This document shows positions 16,039 through 24,840 of a DNA stretch of 38,058 bases, one piece after another. Position 1 is the stretch's first letter. Every line of letters begins with the position of its first letter. This stretch comes from Agrococcus sp. GTDB taxonomy: Bacteria > Actinomycetota > Actinomycetes > Actinomycetales > Microbacteriaceae. The stretch covers positions 1 to 38,058 of the forward strand of contig JAPSIA010000004.1 of NCBI GenBank assembly GCA_031179215.1, read 5' to 3'. The position numbers were made by a program, and so were the translations under genes. The notes beneath the pieces are model-generated. The model ran no database searches. It saw nothing but the letters and a program-made list of their open reading frames with translations, and had not been told where the DNA came from.

Positions 16039-17589
16039 CTAGTCGTGCTGCGGGAAGCCCAGGTTCAGGCCGCCGTGGCTCGGGTCGAGCCACCGGCTCG
16101 TGACGACCTTCTCGCGCGTGTAGAACTCGAACGCGTGCTTGCCGTAGGCCTTGCCCTGGCCGAAGATCGAGCGCTTCCACCCGCCGAACGAGTGGTAGCC
16201 GACGGGCACGGGGATCGGCACGTTGATGCCCACCATGCCCACCTGCACCTCGTTCTGGAACCGGCGCGCGGCGCCGCCGTCGTTCGTGAAGATCGCGGTG
16301 CCGTTGCCGAAGGGGTTGGCGTTGATGAGCTCGAGCCCCTCCTCGTACGACTGCACCCGCACGATCGAGAGCACCGGCCCGAAGATCTCCTCCTGATACG
16401 CGGTCGACTCGGTGGGCACGTTGTCGAGGAGCGTGGGCTTCAGCCAGAAGCCGGCGGGGTCGCCGTCGACCTCGGGGTCGCGCCCGTCGACGACCACCGC
16501 GGCACCGTCGTCGGCGGCCGTCTGGATGTAGCCGGCGACCTTGTCGCGGTGCTGCCCGGTGATGAGCGGGCCCATGTCGTTGTCGCGCGTGCCGTCGCCC
16601 GTGCGGATCGTCGCCATCTTCTCGGCGATCTTCGCCGCGAGCTCATCGGCGATCGACTCGACGGCGACGACGACCGAGATCGCCATGCACCGCTCGCCCG
16701 CGGAGCCGAAGCCCGCGTTGACGGCCGCGTCGGCGGTGACGTCGAGGTCGGCGTCGGGCAGCACGAGCATGTGGTTCTTCGCGCCGCCGAGCGCCTGCAC
16801 GCGCTTGCCGTGCTTCGAGCCCGTCTCGTAGACGTACTGCGCGATGGGCGTCGATCCCACGAACGAGATCGCCTCGACGTGCGGATGCGTCAGGAGCGTG
16901 TCGACCGCCTCCTTGTCGCCGTGCACGACGTTGAGCACGCCGTCGGGCAGGCCCGCCTCCTGGAAGAGCTCGGCGATGAAGATCGACGCGGAGGGATCCT
17001 TCTCGCTCGGCTTGATGACGACGGCGTTGCCGGCGGCGAGCGCCACCGGCGCGAACCACAGCGGGATCATCGCCGGGAAGTTGAACGGGCTGATGATGCC
17101 GACGACGCCGAGCGGCTGGCGCAGCGAGTACACGTCCACCCCGGTCGAGGCGTTCTCGGAGTACTCGCCCTTCGTCAGCAGCGGGAACGCCGTCGCGAGC
17201 TCGACGACCTCGATGCCGCGCGCGATCTCGCCGAGCGCGTCGGAGTGCACCTTGCCGTGCTCGCGCGTGACGATCGCCGCGAGCTCGTCCTTGCGCTGCA
17301 CGATGAGCTCGCGGAACCGGAACATGATGGCCTGGCGCTTCGCGATCGACAGGTCGCGCCACGCGGGGAACGCGGCCTTCGCCGTCGCGATCGCCTCCGC
17401 GGTCTCGTCGGCGCTCGCGAGGCCGACCTCGGAGACGGGCTGGCCGATCGCGGGGTTGAAGACGGGCGCGGTGCGTCCGCCGCCCTCGCGGCGCTGCCCG
17501 CCGATCCAGTGCGGGATGCGGTGCGGCGCCGGGCGCTCGCCGGTCCCCTCGGTCTCCTGCTGCTCGGGCTCGACGGCGGTGTCGGTCAT
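16039..17589 (-). CDS. mmsA: CoA-acylating methylmalonate-semialdehyde dehydrogenase
   Basis: The 516-residue aldehyde dehydrogenase matches the MmsA/IolA branch, which converts (methyl)malonate semialdehyde plus CoA and NAD+ to propionyl- or acetyl-CoA in valine and inositol breakdown. Branch-specific segments are HWIGGQRREGG, REHGKVHSDALGEIARGIEVVE, RQPLGVVGIISPFNFPAMIPLW, QALGGAKNHMLVLPDADLD and GSAGERCMAIS with catalytic Cys301. The start is the inner ATG at 17587-17589, with GGAGG 8 nt upstream; an ATG 15 bp earlier would place that site inside the gene. TAGGCT at 17628-17633 is a likely own promoter. No valine- or inositol-pathway partners are nearby. Confidence 0.9.
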   Translation of the reverse strand: MTDTAVEPEQQETEGTGERPAPHRIPHWIGGQRREGGGRTAPVFNPAIGQPVSEVGLASADETAEAIATAKAAFPAWRDLSIAKRQAIMFRFRELIVQRKDELAAIVTREHGKVHSDALGEIARGIEVVELATAFPLLTKGEYSENASTGVDVYSLRQPLGVVGIISPFNFPAMIPLWFAPVALAAGNAVVIKPSEKDPSASIFIAELFQEAGLPDGVLNVVHGDKEAVDTLLTHPHVEAISFVGSTPIAQYVYETGSKHGKRVQALGGAKNHMLVLPDADLDVTADAAVNAGFGSAGERCMAISVVVAVESIADELAAKIAEKMATIRTGDGTRDNDMGPLITGQHRDKVAGYIQTAADDGAAVVVDGRDPEVDGDPAGFWLKPTLLDNVPTESTAYQEEIFGPVLSIVRVQSYEEGLELINANPFGNGTAIFTNDGGAARRFQNEVQVGMVGINVPIPVPVGYHSFGGWKRSIFGQGKAYGKHAFEFYTREKVVTSRWLDPSHGGLNLGFPQHD

Positions 17590-17627
17590 GGCGGGATCCT
17601 CCATCCGGATGGCATCGTTGCCCCTCC

Positions 17628-17633
17628 AGCCTA
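17628..17633 (-). promoter_or_regulatory. Putative -10 box for mmsA
   Basis: TAGGCT on the minus strand, 38 nt before the mmsA ATG at 17589, in the 54-bp gap after the thioesterase gene. It implies that mmsA need not depend on ettA transcription. Confidence 0.5.
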
Positions 17634-17643
17634 CCCGGGCGCG

Positions 17644-18098
17644 TCAGCCGTGGCGGAAGGTCACCGGCTCCTCGAGGTAGGGCTCCCACGCCGCGCGCTC
17701 CGCGTCGGTGAGCCGCCGCGGCCGCCCGGTCGACGCATCGAGCATCACGACCGTCGTGGCCGCGCGGGCGTAGAGCTCGGAGCGGTCGGGCGCGTGCACC
17801 TCGTAGCAGACGAGCATGCTCGCGCCGCCGAGGTTCCCGATCCAGGTCTCGACGAGGATCGGCTCGCGATGGTGCGGGATCTGCGCCAGGTACTCCGCCT
17901 CCTGCCGCGCGATGACGGTGACGCTCGTCGCACCGGGTCCCGCGTCGATGATCGCGGTCGCGGGCGAGCCCTCCGGCCCGCCCGCCCAGAACGCGGCGAC
18001 GCGGGCCTCCTCGAGCAGCGTCAGCAGCGAGGCGTTGTTGACGTGCCCGTACGCGTCGAGATCCGACCAGCGGACCGTCACCGGCACCGCGAGGCGCA

Positions 18099-18099
<1 letters not shown>
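17644..18099 (-). CDS. Hotdog-fold acyl-CoA thioesterase (4HBT type)
   Basis: The 151-residue single-hotdog protein carries the 4-hydroxybenzoyl-CoA thioesterase/YbgC motif VRWSDLDAYGHVNNASLLTLLEEAR (about residues 9-33), with the acidic pair, GHVNN and the glutamate of the catalytic helix. It presumably hydrolyses a short or medium acyl-CoA; the substrate is unknown. Its ATG shares one base with the ettA stop (TGATG), so translation is likely coupled. This ettA-thioesterase pairing is, to my recollection, common in actinobacteria. Confidence 0.88.
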
Positions 18100-19781
<1,682 letters not shown>

Positions 19782-19787
19782 GCTCCC

Positions 19788-19810
19788 AGTCTAGGGCGAG
19801 GACCTCGCCC
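19788..19810 (-). promoter_or_regulatory. ettA leaderless -10 box with adjacent inverted repeat
   Basis: TAGACT (19788-19793, minus) ends 6 nt before the ettA ATG. Immediately upstream is a 7-bp inverted repeat, GGGCGAG at 19794-19800 and CTCGCCC at 19804-19810, which occupies the spacer between -10 and -35. It could be an operator for ettA or the terminator of the upstream ssb gene, whose stop is 43 bp away. Confidence 0.5.
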
Positions 19811-19852
19811 GCCCGGCGCGACCGCCCACCCGTCCCACGAGAGCGGCCCGAC

Positions 19853-20323
19853 TCACGTGCCGAAGGCCATGGCCGCCGCCGGGTCGGCCCACGCGTCGGG
19901 CGCCGGGCCGGCGGCCGCCGACTCCGGCTCGGCCTGCTCGGGTGGGCGCTGCGCGTCGCCGCTCGCCTCGACCGGCCCGCCGCGCCGCGCGCGCGTCGTC
20001 GGCCCGACGCGCAGCGAGTGGCCGACGTGCTCGGCGCGGATCCGCACGCTCGTGCCGCGCTTGTCGCCGGACTCCCACTGGTCGATCCTGAGCTTGCCGG
20101 AGACGATCACGAGGTCGCCCTTGCGCAGCGACGCGCGCACGTGGTCGGCGAAGCCGCCCCATGCCTCGACGCCGTACCAGTTGGTGTGCGCGTCGACCCA
20201 CGTCTCGCCCTCCTTCCGGCGAGCGGTGCAGCCGAGGCGGAACTCGGCGACCTGATCGCCGTTGACGGACTTCAGCGTCGGGTCGGCCGCGAGCGACCCG
20301 ACGACGGTGATTGCATCGTTCAT
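19853..20323 (-). CDS. ssb: Single-stranded DNA-binding protein, accessory paralogue
   Basis: The 156-residue protein begins with the OB fold of bacterial SSB: ITVVGSLAADPTLK, VAEFRLGCTARR, NWYGVEAWGGFADHVRASLRKGDLVIVSGKLRIDQWE, then VRIRAEHVGHSL (to about residue 110). The remaining roughly 45 residues form a disordered Pro/Ala/Glu-rich tail ending AAAMAFGT. The acidic partner-binding tip (DDDIPF type) of the main SSB is absent, and there are no rpsF or rpsR neighbours, so this is probably the second SSB common in actinobacteria. I start at the ATG at 20321-20323 (family start), which follows CATGCT by 7 nt; an ATG 12 bp upstream is possible. Confidence 0.86.
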   Translation of the reverse strand: MNDAITVVGSLAADPTLKSVNGDQVAEFRLGCTARRKEGETWVDAHTNWYGVEAWGGFADHVRASLRKGDLVIVSGKLRIDQWESGDKRGTSVRIRAEHVGHSLRVGPTTRARRGGPVEASGDAQRPPEQAEPESAAAGPAPDAWADPAAAMAFGT

Positions 20324-20389
20324 GCGGGCGAGCATGCCCGGCGGGCGCGCGGCGCCGCCGAGCGCGACGGCCCGGCTGTGGAGAGAACG

Positions 20390-20914
20390 TCAGACGCGCA
20401 GGTAGTCGGCGAAGCCGGCGCGGATCTTGTTGACCTTGGGCTGCGCGACCGCGAGGCAGTACCCCTGCGTGGGGTTCTTGGCGAAGAAGTCCTGGTGGTG
20501 CTCCTCGGCCGGGTAGAACTCGCCGAGCGGCTCCAGGGTCGTGACGATGTCGCCCGGCCACCACTCGCTCGCGCGATCGATCGCCGCCTCGAAGCGCGCG
20601 CGCTCCTCGTCGTCTCGGTAGAACATCGCCGAGCGGTACTGCGTGCCGATGTCGTTGCCCTGCCGGTTGAGCTGCCGCGGGTCGTGCATCGTGAAGTACA
20701 TGTCGAGCACGACCTCGGTCGGCAGCCGCGACTCGTCGTAGACGACCTTCACGGCCTCCGCGTGCCCGGTCGAGCCCGTGCACACGAGCTCGTAGCTCGG
20801 GTGGGCGACCGTGCCGCCCGTGTAGCCGGAGACGACCTCCTCGACCCCGTCGACGACGCGGTAGGCGGCGTCGAGGCACCAGAAGCAACCACCGGCGAGC
20901 ACGATCTCCTGCAT
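20390..20914 (-). CDS. msrA: Peptide-methionine (S)-S-oxide reductase
   Basis: The 174-residue enzyme reduces the S epimer of methionine sulfoxide in proteins. It has the active-site GGCFWC at residues 8-13 (Cys10 nucleophile), the family segments VVSGYTGG, HAEAVKVVYD, MHDPRQLNRQGNDIGTQYRSAMFY and EEHHQDFFAKNPTQGYC, whose C-terminal cysteine could be the resolving residue. Length is normal. TAGGCT ends 6 nt before the ATG without a Shine-Dalgarno, so the mRNA is probably leaderless. It is divergent from the 83-residue gene. Confidence 0.95.
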   Translation of the reverse strand: MQEIVLAGGCFWCLDAAYRVVDGVEEVVSGYTGGTVAHPSYELVCTGSTGHAEAVKVVYDESRLPTEVVLDMYFTMHDPRQLNRQGNDIGTQYRSAMFYRDDEERARFEAAIDRASEWWPGDIVTTLEPLGEFYPAEEHHQDFFAKNPTQGYCLAVAQPKVNKIRAGFADYLRV

Positions 20915-20920
20915 GCCCCC

Positions 20921-20926
20921 AGCCTA
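20921..20926 (-). promoter_or_regulatory. Putative leaderless -10 box for msrA
   Basis: TAGGCT on minus, 6-nt spacer (GGGGGC), then the msrA ATG. Confidence 0.6.
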
Positions 20927-20997
20927 GTGGTCGCCGCTCTCCGCCGCGTCGGTGTGGGTGGCCCGCCGTAGCGTCGGAGGCACCGAGAGGAGCACCG

Positions 20998-21249
20998 ATG
21001 GCCATCATGACCAGCACCCAGCGGCGCACCGCGCCGGCGGCACCGCACGTGCGCACGCGTCGCGTGCGCGACGACCTCTGGCGGGTCACGAGCGCATCGG
21101 GCCTCGCCCTCGGCTACATCGCGCGCGTCGACGGCGTGAGCGGCGGTGCGTTCGAGGCGCGCCGGCTCCTCCCCGGTGGCACCGCGATGCTGCCGATCGG
21201 CACGTGCTGGTCGCTCGAGGACGCCCTGAGCTGCTTCACGCGGCCCTGA
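20998..21249 (+). CDS. Small hypothetical protein, 83 residues
   Basis: A short basic protein that I cannot assign. After a Thr/Arg/Ala-rich start, the core reads as one compact domain (HVRTRRVRDDLWRVTSASG, then GYIARVDG, AFEARRLLPGG and WSLEDALSCF) with alternating strands and a final helix. The F-x-A-R-R-L-L and W-x-x-x-D-A-x-x-C-F patterns recall small uncharacterised actinobacterial proteins. Coding is well supported: AGAGGAG lies 5 nt before the ATG, TAGCGT at 20969-20974 is a fitting -10 box, and a bidirectional hairpin follows the stop. Confidence 0.72.
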   Translation: MAIMTSTQRRTAPAAPHVRTRRVRDDLWRVTSASGLALGYIARVDGVSGGAFEARRLLPGGTAMLPIGTCWSLEDALSCFTRP

Positions 21250-21279
21250 CGCCCGCCGCGATGCCGGTCGCGGGACGAC

Positions 21280-21315
21280 GAAGCGGGGCAGCGGCGTTCG
21301 CCGCGGCCCCGCTTC
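21280..21315. terminator. Bidirectional terminator between the 83-residue gene and the YceI gene
   Basis: Outer stem of 10 bp (21280-21289 with 21306-21315) and inner stem of 5 bp (21291-21295 with 21300-21304), separated by one unpaired base on each side. It lies between two convergent stops (21249 and 21345). Confidence 0.8.
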
Positions 21316-21344
21316 CTCGGTGCGGGAGCGAGTGCTCCGCGGGG

Positions 21345-21905
21345 TCAGACCGTCGCGGGGACCTGCTTGATCGCCGAGATCTCGATCTCGATGTCGACGT
21401 CGTCGGAGAGCATGACGCCACCGGTCTCGATCGCCACGTTCCAGCTGATGCCGAAGTCGCTGCGCTTGACGCGCGTGCGGGCCGAGGCGCCGGCGCGCGT
21501 GTTGCCCCACGTGTCGGGGCCGATGCCGCCGAACTCCACGAGCAGCGAGACGGGCTTCGTGACGCCGCGCAGCTGGAGGTCGCCGTCGATGAAGAGGTCG
21601 TCGCCCTCGACGCGCGCGCCGGTCGAGACGAACGTCCACTCCGGGTGCTCCTCGGTCGCGAAGAAGTCGTTCGAGCGCAGGTGCGCGTCGCGGTCGGCGT
21701 TCTTCGTGTTGATCGTCGACGGGTCGACGGTCGCGGTGATCGACGACTCCTCGGGGTTCTCGCCGAGCACGATCGTGCCCTCGAGGCCCTCGATCTCGCC
21801 GCGCACCTTGGCGACCATCATGTGGCGCACCGAGAAGGTGACGTTGGAGTGCGAGCCGTCGATGACGTAGGTGCCGGGCTGGTAGCCGGGGAGGTTCTGG
21901 AGCAT
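21345..21905 (-). CDS. YceI family lipocalin-like protein
   Basis: The 186-residue protein matches the YceI domain, a beta barrel that binds polyisoprenoid-type lipids. It shows the family opening GTYVIDGSHSNVTFSVRHMMVAKVRGEIEGLEGTI, then NADRDAHLRSNDFFATEEHPEWTFVS, GDLQLRGVTKPVSLLVEF and SDFGISWNVAIETGGVMLSDDVDIEIEISA. No signal peptide is present, so it is probably cytoplasmic, unlike the periplasmic E. coli member. I start at the ATG at 21903-21905, with AAGGGA upstream; the frame runs 66 bp further but that part would cover the promoter (TACGTT, 21949-21954). Confidence 0.92.
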   Translation of the reverse strand: MLQNLPGYQPGTYVIDGSHSNVTFSVRHMMVAKVRGEIEGLEGTIVLGENPEESSITATVDPSTINTKNADRDAHLRSNDFFATEEHPEWTFVSTGARVEGDDLFIDGDLQLRGVTKPVSLLVEFGGIGPDTWGNTRAGASARTRVKRSDFGISWNVAIETGGVMLSDDVDIEIEISAIKQVPATV

Positions 21906-21948
21906 GGATGCATCCCTTTCGGTCGTCGGAAGTCCTTCGGATTCGAAC

Positions 21949-21954
21949 AACGTA
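21949..21954 (-). promoter_or_regulatory. Putative -10 box for the YceI gene
   Basis: TACGTT on the minus strand, 43 nt before the ATG at 21905. The leader is relatively AT-rich for this genome and carries an AAGGGA ribosome site. Confidence 0.45.
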
Positions 21955-22002
21955 GCGCGTGCGAGATCCATTCCCGACCGATCTGGCGGAGCTTCCGGGG
22001 CG

Positions 22003-22677
22003 TCACTCCCCGTGGAGGAGGTGCTTCCCCTCTGCGTGGTTCAAGCGCATCCGACGCACCACGAAGACGGCGATCGCGAGCACGACGGCGCCGATCACGA
22101 CCCACTGGAGCACGTCCATGTAGGGCTCGATCACGTGGAAGTCCCGCCCGAGCGCGACGCCGATCAGGATGAAGATCGTGTTCCAGATGGCCGAGCCGAC
22201 CGCCGTGAGCCCGAGGAAGAGCAGCACCGGCATCCGCTCGACGCCCGCCGGGATCGAGATGAGGCTCCGGAAGATCGGCAGGAACCTGCCGAACAGCACC
22301 GTCTTCCAGCCGTGCTTCGCGAACCACGCGGTGGTCTTGTCGATGTCGCTCGCGCGCACGAGCGGCATGCGGCGCGCGATGGCGGCGAGGCGCTCGTGGC
22401 CGAGCAGGCGGCCGAGCAGGTAGAGCGCGAGGGCGCCGACGACCGAGCCGATCGTCGTCCAGATGATCGCCTCCGCGACGGTGAAGGCTCCCTGCGCGGC
22501 CGAGAAGCCCGCGATCGGCAGGATGATCTCGCTCGGGATCGGCGGGAAGAGGTTCTCGGCCGCGATCGCCACCGCCGCTCCCGGGGCGCCGATCGCCTCC
22601 ATGAGCCCGACAGCCCAGCCGGCCACCCCCGTGAGCTCGTCGTCGGCCGCGGCGGTCAGGAGGAGGGAGTGGAGCAC
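22003..22677 (-). CDS. DedA family membrane protein
   Basis: The 224-residue protein is a second DedA/VTT membrane protein. It has VGLMEAIGAPGAAVAIAAENLFPPIPSEIILPIAGF with the E-N-L-F-P-P-I-P-S-E motif, the core LYLLGRLLGHERL, and VLFGRFLPIFRSLISIPAGVERMPVLLFL with the F-x-R-F-x-P motif and conserved arginines. Two C-terminal helices follow, then a basic tail. It resembles the YngC/YohD type more than the protein at 10208-10864. The GTG at 22675-22677 follows TAGGCT by 6 nt, indicating a leaderless mRNA. Confidence 0.92.
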   Translation of the reverse strand: MLHSLLLTAAADDELTGVAGWAVGLMEAIGAPGAAVAIAAENLFPPIPSEIILPIAGFSAAQGAFTVAEAIIWTTIGSVVGALALYLLGRLLGHERLAAIARRMPLVRASDIDKTTAWFAKHGWKTVLFGRFLPIFRSLISIPAGVERMPVLLFLGLTAVGSAIWNTIFILIGVALGRDFHVIEPYMDVLQWVVIGAVVLAIAVFVVRRMRLNHAEGKHLLHGE

Positions 22678-22683
22678 CCCGAC

Positions 22684-22689
22684 AGCCTA
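22684..22689 (-). promoter_or_regulatory. Putative leaderless -10 box for the second DedA gene
   Basis: TAGGCT on minus, 6-nt spacer (GTCGGG), then GTG at 22677. It lies in the 27-bp gap after the HNH gene stop. Confidence 0.6.
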
Positions 22690-22704
22690 CGGTCGTCGAT
22701 CCGA

Positions 22705-23136
22705 TCACCGCATCAGGTAGGCGTCGTGCCACGACGAGCCCCTGCGCTCGATCGTCACGATCGCATGGCAGTTCCGGCAGCGCACGTCGCACTTCGCGAT
22801 CTCCAGCTGGATCGCGGCCAGGGCGCGCCCTCTTCGCACCATGCTGCCGACGCTGGCGACCTTCGCGCCGCGGACGTGATCGAACTCGAGCACGCGGATG
22901 TCCGTGCTGCCGCAGTCCACGCAGCCCTCGGAGAACCGAGCCATGATCGCGTCGAGCGCTTGCTGGCGTCGGCGCCTGCTCGTGCGGCGCACGTTGGACT
23001 TGTGCCGGACCGCGTTGTCCCGGTAGTGCGCCTTCTGGCAGTCGCGGCAGTACGAGTGCCGGCCGTCCTTGTTGCGGGGGCTGCGGTTGAACTCGTCGAG
23101 GGGCTTCTCCGCCCGGCACCGCGCGCAGCGCTTCAT
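22705..23136 (-). CDS. Small zinc-finger/HNH-type protein
   Basis: The 143-residue basic protein has an N-terminal zinc ribbon (CARC at residues 4-7, then YCRDC) and a C-terminal treble-clef HNH-like fold: GCVDCG, LEFDHVRGAK and CDVRCRNCHAIVTIERR. The pattern C-x2-C, D-H and C-x2-C-H is that of a compact HNH nuclease, so DNA nicking or cleavage is plausible but not certain. The final asparagine/histidine position reads CHAIVTIER, and the family varies here. TACCAT ends 6 nt before the ATG. It lies just downstream of tRNA-Arg on the same strand, and GC content is a little lower (65-70% in sampled lines) than in neighbours, which could hint at acquisition. Confidence 0.8.
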   Translation of the reverse strand: MKRCARCRAEKPLDEFNRSPRNKDGRHSYCRDCQKAHYRDNAVRHKSNVRRTSRRRRQQALDAIMARFSEGCVDCGSTDIRVLEFDHVRGAKVASVGSMVRRGRALAAIQLEIAKCDVRCRNCHAIVTIERRGSSWHDAYLMR

Positions 23137-23142
23137 GGCCGG

Positions 23143-23148
23143 ATGGTA
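23143..23148 (-). promoter_or_regulatory. Putative leaderless -10 box for the HNH gene
   Basis: TACCAT on minus, 6-nt spacer (CCGGCC), then ATG at 23136; no ribosome site visible. Confidence 0.55.
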
Positions 23149-23171
23149 CGAGGCGCCACGGACATCCCTGA

Positions 23172-23184
23172 GAGGCTCCGCCTC
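23172..23184 (-). terminator. Weak hairpin downstream of tRNA-Arg
   Basis: A 5-bp stem (23172-23176 with 23180-23184) with a 3-nt loop, 13 bases past the tRNA-Arg 3' end. It is short, so its role as terminator is uncertain. Confidence 0.4.
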
Positions 23185-23197
23185 GCTCGGAGCACCG

Positions 23198-23270
23198 CGC
23201 CCCCGGCGGGAGTCGAACCCGCGACAAAAGGATTAGAAGGCCTCTGCTCTATCCGCTGAGCTACGGGGGC
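23198..23270 (-). tRNA. tRNA-Arg (anticodon TCT)
   Basis: A 73-nt cloverleaf on the minus strand. The acceptor arms are GCCCCCG (23264-23270) and CGGGGGC (23199-23205). The D arm has GCTCAGCGGATAGAGC, the anticodon loop CTTCTAA gives TCT, and the T arm has GCGGGTTCGACTCCCGC. CCA is not encoded. TAGATT ends 6 nt before the first tRNA base, so transcription may start at or next to the mature 5' end. Confidence 0.96.
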
Positions 23271-23276
23271 CAAGCC

Positions 23277-23282
23277 AATCTA
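23277..23282 (-). promoter_or_regulatory. Putative -10 box for tRNA-Arg
   Basis: TAGATT on minus, 6 nt before the first base of tRNA-Arg. The rest of the 191-bp gap up to 23461 holds an 8-bp hairpin near 23393-23415 but no gene. Confidence 0.55.
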
Positions 23283-23461
23283 CTGCGTGCTGGCGCCCAG
23301 TGGGCTCGGCGGCCGCCTGGGTCACCGGCGCGGGGAGGGCGGCCGAGAGCGACGCGCTCGCCACTGCAAGTCCTTCCTCGAGCCCGAGCGGTCCGCTTCC
23401 GCAATGGGAGCGGCAGCGCCCGGCATGCAACGGGCTCCGCACGAGATGGCAGGCTGTCTGC

Positions 23462-24103
23462 ATGACCGGTGCGCTCCTGTTCGACATGGACGGCACGCTC
23501 ATCGACTCCGAGCCCGTGTGGCACGAGGAGATGCGCGCCTTGGCCCGACACCACCGCATCGAGTGGACGGCGGAGGACGCGCACTGGACGACGGGTCGGC
23601 CCATGGCCGAGTGGGCGGAGCGCATGCGCGAGCGCGGCGTCGCGCTCGACCGGCCGACGATCATCGAGACCGTCGCGACGACCGTCGCCGAGCGCGTGCG
23701 CGCCGACGTGCCCTGGCTGCCCGGCGCTCGCGCGCTGCTCGAACGGGTCGCCGAGGCTGGCGTGCCCGCGGCGCTCGTGACGAACGCGACGCGCGGGAAC
23801 GCTCGTGCGCTGCTCGAGGCGGCACCCGAGGGCGCGCTGCGGTTCGCCATCTCGCGCGAGGACGTCGAGCGCGACAAGCCTGACCCCGAGCCGTACGCGG
23901 CCGCCATCCGACGCCTGGGCGCCGACGCGACGGCGTGCATCGCCTTCGAGGACTCGAATTCCGGTGCGCGCTCGGCGACCGCTGCGGGGGCTCGCCTGTG
24001 GTTCCTCACGACGCACCTGCCGTCGTCGCCCGTGCCGGCCGAGCGCACGCTCGCGACGCTCGCCGACCTCGACCCCGACGCGCTCTTCGCGGCCGTCGCC
24101 TGA
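23462..24103 (+). CDS. HAD superfamily hydrolase (phosphoglycolate phosphatase/beta-phosphoglucomutase-like)
   Basis: The 213-residue protein has all four HAD motifs: FDMDGTLIDSE (Asp8 nucleophile, Asp10), VTNAT around residue 120, the lysine in ERDKPDPEPY, and IAFEDSNSGARSATAAG as the acidic motif. A helical cap (C1 type) sits between motifs 1 and 2, as in phosphoglycolate phosphatases, beta-phosphoglucomutases and sugar-phosphate phosphatases. Substrate is not determinable. CAGGCT ends 6 nt before the ATG at 23462, fitting the leaderless layout. The frame extends upstream to 23300 but without homology. It is followed 47 bp later by orn. Confidence 0.92.
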   Translation: MTGALLFDMDGTLIDSEPVWHEEMRALARHHRIEWTAEDAHWTTGRPMAEWAERMRERGVALDRPTIIETVATTVAERVRADVPWLPGARALLERVAEAGVPAALVTNATRGNARALLEAAPEGALRFAISREDVERDKPDPEPYAAAIRRLGADATACIAFEDSNSGARSATAAGARLWFLTTHLPSSPVPAERTLATLADLDPDALFAAVA

Positions 24104-24138
24104 GCGCCGCTCGCGCGGCTGGCCGCGACCGGTCGGCA

Positions 24139-24144
24139 TAGACT
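24139..24144 (+). promoter_or_regulatory. Putative leaderless -10 box for orn
   Basis: TAGACT, 6-nt spacer (CTCGCC), then GTG at 24151. It fixes the orn start. Confidence 0.6.
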
Positions 24145-24150
24145 CTCGCC

Positions 24151-24774
24151 GTGGCTGCTGCTGACCGGATCGTGTGGATCGACTGCGAGATGACGGGCCT
24201 CGATCCGACGGTCGACGAGCTCGTGGAGATCGCGGTCGTCGTGACGGACTTCGAGCTCGAGGTGCTCGATCCAGGGCTGCAGATCGTCATCCGGCCGAGC
24301 GATGCCGCGCTCGCGCAGATGGGCGACTTCGTGCGCCAGATGCACGCGACGAGCGGCCTCGACGCCGAGATCCCGCACGGCGTGAGCCTCGCCGACGCCG
24401 AGCTGCGCGTGCTCGAGTACGTGCAGCGCTTCGTGCCGCTCGAGCGCACCGCGCCACTCGGCGGCAACACGATCGGCACCGACCGCATGTTCATCGCGCG
24501 CTACATGCCCGCGCTCGACGGCTTCCTGCACTACCGCTCGATCGACGTCTCGAGCATCAAGGAGCTCGCTCGCCGCTGGTTCCCCCGCGCCTACTTCCAG
24601 AGCCCCGAGAAGGCGGGCGGCCACCGGGCGCTCGCCGACATCCTCGAGTCGATCCGGGAGCTGCGCTACTACCGCGCCGCGGTCTTCACGGATGCGCCGG
24701 GGCGCGCGAGCGAGGAGCTGCAGCAGATCTCGGCCAAGGTCGTGGAGGACTTCGGACGGCATCTGCCCGCCTGA
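24151..24774 (+). CDS. orn: Oligoribonuclease
   Basis: The 207-residue DEDDh exonuclease degrades RNA oligomers of a few nucleotides (including pGpG) to mononucleotides. The sequence shows WIDCEMTGLD (Asp11, Glu13), the conserved QMHATSGL, GNTIGTDRMFIARYMP with the third acidic residue, YRSIDVSSIKELARRW, and KAGGHRALADILESI with the catalytic histidine and last aspartate. Length is slightly above the E. coli enzyme because of a short C-terminal tail. The GTG start follows TAGACT after 6 nt. tRNA-His lies 66 bp downstream, a neighbour arrangement common in actinobacteria. Confidence 0.96.
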   Translation: MAAADRIVWIDCEMTGLDPTVDELVEIAVVVTDFELEVLDPGLQIVIRPSDAALAQMGDFVRQMHATSGLDAEIPHGVSLADAELRVLEYVQRFVPLERTAPLGGNTIGTDRMFIARYMPALDGFLHYRSIDVSSIKELARRWFPRAYFQSPEKAGGHRALADILESIRELRYYRAAVFTDAPGRASEELQQISAKVVEDFGRHLPA

Positions 24775-24807
24775 ACGACCGATGCGGCGAGAAGCCGCCG
24801 GATGTCG

Positions 24808-24813
24808 TACACT
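24808..24813 (+). promoter_or_regulatory. Putative -10 box for tRNA-His
   Basis: TACACT lies 26 nt before the tRNA-His 5' end, implying a short 5' leader removed by RNase P. No clear -35 hexamer was seen. Confidence 0.5.
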
Positions 24814-24840
24814 GTCATGGTTGCGCAGCGCGCACGCATG

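Noticed and set aside
23271-23461. Additional small gene or RNA between tRNA-Arg and the HAD gene
   Set aside because: Only an imperfect 8-bp hairpin is visible; no ribosome site, no conserved motif.
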